Assembly (NCBI GenBank): GCA_942159475.1
Contig: OW804096.1
Location: 102,584,194-102,648,193, forward strand
Direction: 5' to 3'
DNA length: 64,000 bases
Source of the DNA: Sthenelais limicola
Taxonomy: Eukaryota > Annelida > Polychaeta > Phyllodocida > Sigalionidae
Below the pieces are notes generated by a model, which made no database searches, was not told where the DNA came from, and worked only from the letters and a program-made list of their open reading frames with translations. Positions within the stretch are counted from its first letter, which is position 1. The number at the start of each line of letters is the position of its first letter. Positions 44,828 to 56,318 of this stretch are shown in pieces. The translations under genes were made by a program, and so were the position numbers.

Positions 44828-47786
44828 CGTGGTGAATGCATTGCCTAAAGAGCTGTTACAAACACGGGGCATTCTGTGGCAACGAAAATTACTAGACACA
44901 TCAGATCCCTGTAAAAAGGTGTTCATGTGCCATTTTGAGCATATGTTAGGATTCCAATATATTATATGAACATTTCCATCGAGCTCCGAGTAGCTCAGGA
45001 TCCGTCTACCTCCGTCTCTGTCTACCTCCGGGTAGTTCCTCCGGATTCCACTGCAACCCATGACGATATTTGCAGTTTATATTATGCGATTAATTTATCA
45101 TTAATTAATCATTCATATTATTTCATCCGGACTTTAACCATGATGGTTATTACATATTTCTTTATTTATGTTCAAGTTTGTACTTATTTCATTATTATAT
45201 TTATTTAGTTATTCCTGTTTGTATTGCAAACATGATGTTCTCTTGTGTTGAATATTATTGATATATCTTATGTACCTGTTCATAAATCGGGTTGAGGAGC
45301 AAGGTCTTCAACCCAGCACCCAGAAATAAAGAGAATATATGACAGAAGTATTTCACTCTTGATGTTTTCTCTCGGAGCGGCATTTGAAACATAGAATATT
45401 TCAACCCTTGGTCCTTTGGAACTTTAACATAATCCAGTCGCTTTAGTTTATTTCCTCCCATCTCCTGCTATCGATATTCTTAATATATCTATTCTCGCAG
45501 AAGTAAACCTATATGATCATGAAATATCATTATTTAAATATCGATTAATATTAAGCCGGAGCTGAAACACAGATGTGCAACGACGGCCACTCAGACATTG
45601 GAAAGAACATAGGCAAGAATTGCAACACATACATCCTTTCTCTGAAATAGAGAGACTGGGGTGACACCTACAGGGATTGATTGGTACCTAAGCGGCACCG
45701 TTCGGTGGCCACAACTGAGACACACGACATCCAGAGAAGCGCGCAGTGCACGATGCCCTCCATTGGCATATTATAGAAATATATTGCAGATGCAAGATAT
45801 ACTTTTATGATAATTTGAATCCTTAAATCGCCTGCGGCCAACACAGGGAAGTTCATAGATAATGTATTCTCCTCATTCACCATGAGGAGAATGGTGGATT
45901 AAAGTAAAGCTAAAATGTGATACATCAATGGGTGGCATATGTCTAGTGTTTATATGCATCTCCATACAACCAGTCTATAGTCTAGGGGTAAGATGCTGGA
46001 CTGCCAATCAGCACATTGGGGGTTCAAATTCCAGAGCGGCCAGCCATTTTACATTTGTCACATTTTTGAGTCATTTTATTTTTTAATTTCACAAATATCT
46101 TCGCCTCTGGGACTTGGATTTCTTTCAAACTCACACATGTAGTTATTGATGCAATTGCCTTTCGATTGGTGAAAGAATTAGAGAGTCTAAGATTGAATTA
46201 AGGGAGAAAAGTCCGTTGGATAGGGTTTGGTTCTATATAGGTTCTCTGTTATAGAGGCATGGGTGGCGGTCATAAGCTTGTGTCTATTTTCGGCGAAAAT
46301 GGTTTTCGCACAGGCCACGATTCGTCCAGCTACTCCGTAGCGAATAATCACAAACCCAGGTTCTATTCGGTGTCGATCAATAACAGACACAGTTCTTAAA
46401 GGTCCATTCCCATTACCACGACCAGCCAGCCGATTCTTGCTGGCTGTAATACTTTAATATTGTGTTTTTGCCGTGCGGCAGCCGTACACCAATCGGCCGT
46501 TGTAATGTGAATGGACCTCTAGCATCACGGTGTTGTCCACCACTTGGACCTTCCGACGGTGCGCAGTGTCAGACCATTAGAACAGTTACAGACAGGAGTA
46601 ATAGTAGTATAGAAGGTGGAAATCGGTAAAACTATACAGAAGATCATATACAACAATTGGTTACAAATGTAAGCAATTAGATAATTGAAGAATGAAGATG
46701 ATCTATGGTGGTTATATTTCTATGAATGTATATAAGAGTCATCGATCAATTATTAATGACCGGTATATGCAGTCCAGAGTTTGTCCGGAAAGAACTATCA
46801 GCAGGGGGAAGATTTCCTCCACCTTAATCCCTAACCCAAACATGTATCAATTAGTCCCCGAATGTAAGTGGTGTCAGTATCAATCAGCAGGTGGTCCACT
46901 CATCTTTAAACTTTTTTTTAAATTGTAAAATATACTAACTAAATCATTTTTGGAAGTATTCTCCTGGCCATAAGAACTATTCTCATCTTTATTTCATCAA
47001 TGTGTGATGACTATGAGGAAAGATATTAAAGCTTTGTATTTATGGTGTGACTGTGAGTGGAGAGAGGCTGGGTATTAAGAGAGGGAGAGAAGAGAGAGAG
47101 GGGGATGCCTCAAGGATAAAACACATGGTGATGGTTAGGTGTGACAGTGCACTCGGTCGTGGTGCTGTAATGGCCTGTTATACATAATATACATTCGCCG
47201 AATGGTATTACATAATCGGCCCGTCAGAGCCGTGAAATCACGGTTCTGGCTCTCACTGTATGGGGTCCAACAAGGTCCAAACATATTCTAACTATAGATG
47301 TAAATCGGACAAAAAAATTCACTAATAATTGACGAATGGAAACGTCCTATTCCTTTACCAACGAATGTAACATAATAGAATATATGTAAAATGATATTTT
47401 ATGTGATTATTTCCATCTCAAATATTGTTCATCTAAAGAATAAAATGTTACGGTCATTGCCGAAAAAACAATCGAAGGTGTCGTCCAATAGTACAACAGA
47501 AATCCACACAAGCATAATTAATAGCACTTCCATCAATATGTATCTGCTGCTATTTTCTTGCGTAAGGACCGCGGGCTCCAAATATACTGAAGCGAAAATG
47601 TATATCATATTGCCAGAACTGCTTCCAATATCACCGACTGTGTTCAAACCAATCCGGTTGCCAGGCAACAGAGCCTAGGCGGGTAAGACCTTTTATTACG
47701 AGGGGATTCAGTATTGCAGATGATTGTATTACATGTACATCATTTTAAGATGACGACCAGAACCGAACTAATAGCTGTATAAATAT
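44828..47786. other. intergenic, nothing recognised apart from a tRNA-like piece
   Basis: Short open frames only. The minus-strand frame at 47429-47668 contains a hydrophobic, membrane-helix-like run (YILMEVLLIMLVWISVVLL). It has no recognisable family, start or splice context, so it is not called. Confidence 0.35.
45970..46043 (+). mobile_element. tRNA-like SINE head
   Basis: TAGTCTAGGGGTAAGATGCTGGACT is a good D-arm/box A. GCTGG and TCAGC form an anticodon-like stem, and GGGGGTTCAAATTCC is a box B with T-stem. The acceptor strands do not pair well. This is a diverged tRNA-derived repeat. Confidence 0.5.
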
Positions 47787-47993
47787 GTTTGTGAAGTTTG
47801 AGGCATAATCTACATTGCTATTAAAGACTCATTGGATTTCTATATGGAACAAAGAAAACAAAATAGTGTAAAGTGATTTAATGATACACGATTAACATAT
47901 GAATTCCCATGCTGAAAATAAATGAAATTGTTCTGATATGTGAAAGGAAAAGAACAGCAGAAAAATCTTATGTACATAAAGAGGTACACTTTT
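47787..47993 (+). repeat. dispersed repeat, copy 2
   Basis: The second copy of the 41430-41643 repeat, in the same orientation. Flanking sequence is unrelated and no coding is seen. Confidence 0.85.
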
Positions 47994-50789
47994 AGGCTTA
48001 ATATATCGTCGATATTCATTCTTTCAAACGATAGAAAATCGTTCAATATCTCTTAGTGCGTTTCAGACAGAGAATGAGTCACTGAAAAGTAACTGAAAAC
48101 ATTTAACAATCCACCAGATACGTTTGTAAAACATTATAGGTGAATTTACTCGCTTATTCTCCAACACTATAGCCTCGGGATAGAGGTCATACATTCATAT
48201 ATAGTTTACTGGTTTTCAATCAACCTTTCAATTAATATTATTATATTCGCACTTTCAGGATTGTGTCAGATTGTGTTAGCTATAATTATACAATAGTAGA
48301 TTTATATACATAATGAATGACATTTTTTTGTAGATTATAAAGACAATTTCATTCAGCTGCATCTCGCACACTTTCTTCCCTAGCGAATTCTAGAATATAG
48401 CCGCAATGCAAAACCCTGTTTTCTAACAAGATACCGACAGCCACTTCACTCCTAGCTCATATACTACTACTCCTGTAAAGAGGCCAAACGGCTGCCGAGG
48501 TAGTCCACTCGGCCAATCATTAAATCAGGTCACCAACTGATGCGGTGTACATACATGTCGCACAGAGAGGTTTGCGACCCAATATTGGGATGTATACTTC
48601 GAGGGACCATTTGATGGGGGGGGGGGGGGGGGGGAGATGCTAGTTCAACACTGATATGAGAGAAACAGACCCTATTTAGTGAAACGGCATAGTACCTGCA
48701 ACAAAATAGTCCTTTAGCATAGAATGGTTTTTAATTGTTAAAAAATACAATGTATTATATTCATATTCGGATGGACATTTATGGTATTTTTTTTCAAAGG
48801 GTCGACATGGACTTAAGCGTCAGATGCTCTTTCATGACGACAAGAACCCTGAGAAGATTTTCCTCAATAGGCAAAACGACCATTAGACACACCCTCAATG
48901 GCCATGATGCTACCCTCAACCATTGAAGCATCTGCGCTCCTGTTCAGGGAAAGGCTGGCAGCAATGGGCACAGCACCCACTGATGGGGTTAAATGGATTG
49001 ATTCAGATCCCCATGACCCCATCACATGCTACTGCTACATCAGTTAAGAGTGCATAGGGATAGGGTGAAGCCCAGCTCATACTCCCAGTGCTTAAACAGC
49101 AAACACATTACCCCGGGGACATGAAGCCTAGTGTTATTGTCATTATGCAGCGTTCGTGTTGTGTTTTGGTCATTATGCAGCCTCTCTGTGGGTGAGATTA
49201 TAATATGTTGATGAGGGTATTCAGCCAGCACTGCTGACGCTAAATTCATGGGTTGTCGTCCCATATCTTTTACCATGTCCCATCGCTATCTGCTGCTTGT
49301 GCATTTACCTCAGGCAGGTGGCTTCCATTGCCTGCTGCTATTCTTTGCATCCATTTACTCGCCTAATGCCACCATTCAACATTTGGGTGTTAGGGAAATA
49401 AATCTATACATTTACATAACGCTGCATGTGAACCCTCTCAAAGAATGTATAACTCATAGCAATGCAGTACATATTGTGACAGGGTGACAAACGTTTGGAG
49501 GGAGATGACAAGGTTCAGGACTAATCAGATATAGGCAGTAGCAAAACCTCATTCCGTATCGAAAGTACTGTGTGATTCTATTCCTAGACTATGGATAGCA
49601 CTTCGTTTTGCCAGAGCCTTTAAATGCAGTTGTTTGCTCGTATTGCGCCTATAGTGCTAGCACAAGCGACCTGATAATGTTATCTATACAAGCCCTGGTG
49701 GTCTATTGCAGCTGGAGTGAGCTGAAGGAAAGGCAGATGTTGGCAAATCTGCAACTGCTCACTATGCTTGTTTAGCTCGGCACAGCGTACAATCCGAACT
49801 GAGAGTCTAAATACTGGGATTTATTTTATAGTGTAAGGGCCATGGACGCGGCCAGTGGGCGGGGTCATGTATCTATCCCTTCCCCGAAGCGGGAAATCAG
49901 TGCACAAATATCATTGAGTCGCTCGTTCTATGTTTAGGAGTGACTCACCAGCGGTGTAGCTTATCCAGACTTTGGTGGCCCATATGTAAGTTTTTTTTTT
50001 ATCTAAATGACCTTTCCTTCCTGCAATAGATAGCAAACATTCCCCTTGCATATAACTGAGGAAACAAAAAGCATTTATGTAGTAGCATGGTCCACAAAAT
50101 GTTTGCGTTTGCTGTTCCTCCTGTGGTGTATTCTGCTGGACAGTGCTTAATGCAGATTGCACTACTGGCAAAACACTCCAGCAGATGATGGCAGCTTTTA
50201 AACTAAACTAATACGATGGGGCCAAGTCACAGATGAGGAATTGCCCTTCAAACGATAACCCAAACATTCGCATGGAAGGGAATTCTTGCACCTACCTGTT
50301 TAATATAGCGTAGAGATATAAATACTCCTAGGTAAATAGTTATGTTGAAAGCGTGAGGTACCAGAGTAGTCTGGACTGGCGCTAACACTGTGTTGTTGTA
50401 GTGGCTGGCGGTGGTTTCCTCTCCTTCCCGCCTTCATGAATATGCAATCACCAACTGCGGCCACTGGCGGATCCCTGATGTTGCGCTCCGTCAAGGGATG
50501 GCGCCCAGGTCTGAGGAATGTATCATCTCTCATATTTAGAAACGACTCAGACTCTAACATCCAAATAATCTGTCCGGATAGAATACATTATGTACTCCTT
50601 AGAATATGTCTGTCCGATCGACAAAGATTAAATTCGACTACCGTATGTGACTTCTTTCTCAGGCGCAATTACATGTATTTCAATTGAGCCATATTTTGGT
50701 ATTTCACCGAGAGAGAAATTATTTGGTATTTCACCGAGAGAGTTTACTTAAAAGTACAATGAGTAACACAAATATTCGAATTTAAAATG
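47994..50789. other. intergenic, poly-G tract
   Basis: A 19-base G run lies at 48616-48634. Short open frames elsewhere (up to 86 codons) match nothing I recognise. Confidence 0.4.
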
Positions 50790-51625
50790 TGCCATATCAA
50801 CATTATAAGTTTGAAGGTTGATATATATGATATATATACAAAAAACACTAGAATAAATATCTCTGTGACATATAAGTTACCATCATTATGGAATGCATTA
50901 CCATGCACCATTGTACAATCAGCAAACAATTTCGACATTTTTACGTCCATGATAAAGAACATGCAATGTCAAAATTGAAATTCAGCTGTGTATATTCATG
51001 TCAATCAATTATAACCACCCATCAATTAGACTACTGTGCTCTTGGTGAATTTACTCATCGTAGTCACCTTCCTCATCTTTTCATCCCCTCTCATCTTTCA
51101 CCAAATACCAAACACGCTGTTAAAATTTAAGATATTGACAACTTATTCATAACTGTTATATATGTAATCGAGCAAGTGTCAAAATGGCTCACTGTTTTAC
51201 TAATATATTACTGGAAACTACCATTATATCTAAGGTGCCAGGGAATACTCTACTTAGGACGAACAAGGAGCTTGTAGATTATATAGATATACATTTGTGT
51301 TAGGCAAAGGCCGACAACTATAGAAAGCAAGTCTAATTCATGCCTGCGAGGAGCGCGTTGATAATTATGTTTGATGTGAATTCCTGTGTAAGGAATATTT
51401 GTGATATAGGAAGTTTATATGTAATTTTCATTTGGTTATTTTAGTAGTAGCTGTATTGGTTGTATCAGTATTATTCTTTTATAGGCACCGCACGAAAACA
51501 TCCCTGAGGGGTATGCGTCTTTCTCTAACTGTTTAAATATTGTATTGGCCTTGAATGAAAACAAAATACCCACTTGACGCCAAATGTATGATATACAAAT
51601 GAAGTTCAATCAATCAATCAAGGGA
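50790..51625 (+). pseudogene. 3' fragment of a CR1/L2-like retrotransposon
   Basis: The plus-strand frame near 50865-50965 reads YKLPSLWNALPCTIVQSA followed by NNFDIFTSMIKNM. This is the LWNxLP...F...K pattern that closes ORF2 in CR1/L2/Jockey-type elements. The segment ends at about 51605-51625 in a short tandem TCAATCAATCAATCAA, the kind of microsatellite end those clades carry instead of poly-A. Everything upstream of the C-terminal tail is missing (5' truncation). Confidence 0.6.
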
Positions 51626-52468
51626 AATGGGACGGCGACATAAAAATGGATTAGCCGCCACAAACACAGCTTTTGAGATTAGAATTACCCATGTTTAGCT
51701 GTGGAGTCTTGAATATGTACAATCACTATAGGTTTACTCCATGTGTATATAATTCATCGCGCCTTTTAATAGCGTTTCTATGTTTTATTCTAATTCAAAA
51801 TGATCATTATGTAAACCTTGTTTGTAACCACTGTTTTTTACCATGCTCTGTACTATATTATACCGTATCGACTAATTCACCGGAAACGTAGTATTATTTC
51901 TAACCGGATATGTTAATCTAAAGTAGACTGCAGCAGCAGGTGGAACGCCACAGAATCTGTATTTTGTTACCTGTTCTCGACTATATCATGTGTATTTGTT
52001 TTGAGAAGCTGGATAAATAAAATCAGTAAAAAAAACTGGAAAGGTTTGCGAACGTGGTCTCGGTGAAAACACCTCTTGATACGTATACTATTGTCTTGTT
52101 CAGTCTTTTTCATTTTGTAATTTACTTACAGGTTTACTTACAGGTCCCTCTCTGGCTAATAGGTCTTATATGACCTCTGGTGCCAGCTCGTCGTTTGTCT
52201 CACTTCACCTTCCTGGTTTTCGATATGCTCGTTCTGTTTCTATTTTGGTGGGTCTGGGCCGACCAATAACCTGAAAAAATTGAAATATCTTGAAATGTAC
52301 TAGTTATACTATATAATTTACGTATTAGCTATTTGAGAAGGTGAGGTTATCTTATCTTATTCTATTATCTTACAACTGATACTCACATGTTACCGAGGCC
52401 TTAGAGTAATACATTGCAGTAGAACAAGAGCCAAACAATTTGTTCCCCGGACCCCATAATTAATTTAA
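51626..52468. other. intergenic; one weak exon-like frame
   Basis: After TTACTTACAG at about 52141, an open frame runs to a TGA near 52272 (GPSLANRSYMTSGASSSF...GLGRPIT). Splice-like start and stop are present, but no family is recognised and no partner exon was found. Confidence 0.25.
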
Positions 52469-52905
52469 GAAAAACATTTTGTTAACGGGATTATCACTGC
52501 AGCCAAGAATTATATATATCGTCAGAGAATTTTCCATGATAATGAGGTAATTTTCAGGGCCTTTCTAAATGACGTAAAGATGAATATGAGAGTACAACAA
52601 CATCGTACAAGGCTACGGGAAAAAAACCCGGGCCTCTGGTATAACATGATAGAAGAACTAGATTCGACACATAGATAAAAAGGGAAAAACCCACACTTTG
52701 TTAATAGTTGCTAGGTGGCTGCTGTATTGTTAAGAACAAAGCATGTCTACTACTGAACTATCAGTGTGAAGCGTAAGAAAATTTTAGAAAAACCAAAACA
52801 AATTCAAAATATAAGGGACACTGCATACGTGTTGTTTAGAATTGTAAGAGCCTCGATGGCAGGATATGTTGAATAAAACCTTTTAAAAAAAAAACAAAAA
52901 AAAAC
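52469..52905 (+). pseudogene. 5'-truncated copy of the E1/E2 retrotransposon family (3' end only)
   Basis: The frame from 52469 reads EKHFVNGIITAAKNYIYRQR then IFHDNEVIFRAFLNDVKMNM and ends at a TAA (52675-52677). This aligns with the E1 ORF2 C-terminus (INWLIQQTKAFVYRQKLFG). The 3' UTR contains AAAATATAAGGGACAC (as in E2) and TTGTAAGAGCC...GATGGCAGGATATGTTGAATAAAACC, followed by a C-interrupted A tail, as in E1 and E2. It is a classic 5'-truncated insertion. Confidence 0.75.
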
Positions 52906-55690
52906 AGGCACCTCTGGTGTAAAGTAGGTTCACCAATCCCTTATGGATAAGCTGCACACCGGGGATTGTAGAACTACAAAAACAAAAAAAAAGAAGAAGA
53001 AAAAAAAGAAGTTATAAATAAACAGTTTTCTAAAATTTGAATTTGAATACAATTTAGAATAGTCCCAGCTTTCCTGGTGAAGAATATAGATATGCATACC
53101 GTACATGCGCTTCCTTTTGAGTTTCCCTGTTAGAAAGAAGACAAAGAGGTTTATACAATAAGGGGGGTCCATCAGACACCAGTGCATGGGAATATCAATG
53201 GCATAATCGTTTTACCGAGCAGATTAATGGTTCTGAAGTATCCGGGATGTGTCAGCAAAACACCTAGCTAGCACCTGTCCAGGTTGCGCTGCACGACCTG
53301 CCACCTACTGTTTAGTGAAGGAACGATTATACAAGGTATACCTCCATTGCCATCTGTATTTCAATAACTGAACTAATATTATGATACTAATTCATCGCCA
53401 TCTGTTTTTTGAATAACTGAACTAATATTATGATACTAAAATCGCACTTTAACTTAGGCCAAGGCCTTAAGCATGCTTATCCTCCACCGTCAATTGTTCG
53501 TTTGTTTTTAATCATAAGCTCTTGATATACAATATTTTCAGCTTACATACAGTTTTACTATATCAATAACAGAGGTAAATTAAGACGTAAGACTATTATT
53601 TTATTATTTCACCCGTCAGATTGGATAGATACGAAAAGCAATGTTCAATTAGCTTAAAAGAACAATTTTTTGATTTCCCAGATATATAAAACAATGAGTA
53701 ACAGATTTTTGGATGGGTAGACGCCGTGCGTCAATACACAGAGACTAAAAGTTCCATTTTAAAGAAGTTATACAATACCAGAATCATTATATTCACGTCG
53801 CCATGAACTCATTTGTTTGTTATTATTGAGGTGACCAAATCTCTCCTACCACCCCTGCCACGGCTACCCGATCAGTGATCGGTACAATATCACCAGATCT
53901 TGAGATCTTGATCTTGGTCCTAACTATTGGGCATTTCCTCACTCTCATGTTTATATTGCTTATGACCGCATTTTTTTTGAGAGAAGAATGGAAGAAGAGG
54001 AGAAGAATGGAAGAAGAATTAAATTCTATTAATGCATTATTCCGCACTTCATTCATATACCACTACCAAATATGTGAATAATATGTGACGAAACTTTATA
54101 TTTACTCAAAATTATGTTAAATAAATTTTCAGGGCCTTTCTAAATGACGTAAAGATGAATATGAGAGTACAACAACATCGTACAAGGCTACGGGAAAAAA
54201 ACCCGGGCCTCTGGTATAACATGATAGAAGAACTAGATTCGACACATAGATAAAAAGGGAAAAACCCACACTTTGTTAATAGTTGCTAGGTGGCTGCTGT
54301 ATTGTTAAGAACAAAGCATGTCTACTACTGAACTATCAGTGTGAAGCGTAAGAAAATTTTAGAAAAACCAAAACAAATTCAAAATATAAGGGACACTGCA
54401 TACGTGTTGTTTAGAATTGTAAGAGCCTCGATGGCAGGATATGTTGAATAAAACCTTTTAAAAAAAAAACAAAAAAAAACAGGCACCTCTGGTGTAAAGT
54501 AGGTTCACCAATCCCTTATGGATAAGCTGCACACCGGGGATTGTAGAACTACAAAAACAAAAAAAAAGAAGAAGAAAAAAAAGAAGTTATAAATAAACAG
54601 TTTTCTAAAATTTGAATTTGAATACAATTTAGAATAGTCCCAGCTTTCCTGGTGAAGAATATAGATATGCATACCGTACATGCGCTTCCTTTTGAGTTTC
54701 CCTGTTAGAAAGAAGACAAAGAGGTTTATACAATAAGGGGGGTCCATCAGACACCAGTGCATGGGAATATCAATGGCATAATCGTTTTACCGAGCAGATT
54801 AATGGTTCTGAAGTATCCGGGATGTGTCAGCAAAACACCTAGCTAGCACCTGTCCAGGTTGCGCTGCACGACCTGCCACCTACTGTTTAGTGAAGGAACG
54901 ATTATACAAGGTATACCTCCATTGCCATCTGTATTTCAATAACTGAACTAATATTATGATACTAATTCATCGCCATCTGTTTTTTGAATAACTGAACTAA
55001 TATTATGATACTAAAATCGCACTTTAACTTAGGCCAAGGCCTTAAGCATGCTTATCCTCCACCGTCAATTGTTCGTTTGTTTTTAATCATAAGCTCTTGA
55101 TATACAATATTTTCAGCTTACATACAGTTTTACTATATCAATAACAGAGGTAAATTAAGACGTAAGACTATTATTTTATTATTTCACCCGTCAGATTGGA
55201 TAGATACGAAAAGCAATGTTCAATTAGCTTAAAAGAACAATTTTTTGATTTCCCAGATATATAAAACAATGAGTAACAGATTTTTGGATGGGTAGACGCC
55301 GTGCGTCAATACACAGAGACTAAAAGTTCCATTTTAAAGAAGTTATACAATACCAGAATCATTATATTCACGTCGCCATGAACTCATTTGTTTGTTATTA
55401 TTGAGGTGACCAAATCTCTCCTACCACCCCTGCCACGGCTACCCGATCAGTGATCGGTACAATATCACCAGATCTTGAGATCTTGATCTTGGTCCTAACT
55501 ATTGGGCATTTCCTCACTCTCATGTTTATATTGCTTATGACCGCATTTTTTTTGAGAGAAGAATGGAAGAAGAGGAGAAGAATGGAAGAAGAATTAAATT
55601 CTATTAATGCATTATTCCGCACTTCATTCATATACCACTACCAAATATGTGAATAATATGTGACGAAACTTTATATTTACTCAAAATTAT
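52549..55690. repeat. tandem duplication, 1575-bp period
   Basis: 52549-54115 and 54124-55690 appear identical base for base, including homopolymers in the A-rich tail. The junction (54116-54123, GTTAAATA) looks like the sequence that follows the second copy (GTTAATAAATT at about 55709) with 16 bases missing. The left breakpoint falls inside the truncated retrotransposon. The unit also holds short open frames (85 and 77 codons, minus) with no recognisable product. Confidence 0.95.
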
Positions 55691-56318
55691 CTAATGTTAT
55701 AATAATGTTAATAAATTACAATATGGACGTAGGATATTTTTACATTGAATGATTATTGATGTTAACGAAACTTATATTGATATATTTTAATTGAATGTAA
55801 TTCCATATGATCATTGAAGTATTTTTTTCTAAAATCACTATTATAACATTGTACCATTGCTCATACATTATGTTTTTTAGTTATGGTGGGCCTGGTAGGC
55901 CTTGTAAAACATTGGAAATAAAAATCAGTATGATATATATATAACCAATTTGGGGTTGGCCAAATTTGTTATTTTAAATTCCCCCCCCCCCCAACCCCAC
56001 ATTTTTCCATTACTATTATTCTCATAAATTGTTAGACATAGACTAAGATGTGAAGATGTCACTTTTCTAGTGTGAGAAGTATGTTGAAAGTTTGTTAGGG
56101 TGACCGCGCGCCAAGTCCACCTGTAAGTAGTGTAGGCAAATGGGACATAGACAACGGTTCGGAAGTTGTTCTTTGGAGCCTTCCGATTTAAGGCCGATGG
56201 ACATTTAACAGGGTGTGTATTCTAACACCCCTGTGTAGGCTCTTATTAAACATTCTTAACTATTTAAACACACCTGATTCCATTTCTTGACAGACACCTG
56301 GTTGATTTATATATGATA
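55691..56318. other. intergenic, nothing recognised
   Basis: AT-rich with a C-run at about 55981. No gene, RNA or mobile-element remnant was seen. Confidence 0.4.

Noticed and set aside
52930..53187. Duplicated 85-codon minus-strand frame (also 54505-54762)
   Set aside because: Includes a poly-Phe run from an A-rich simple repeat and no domain; duplicated only because the DNA is.
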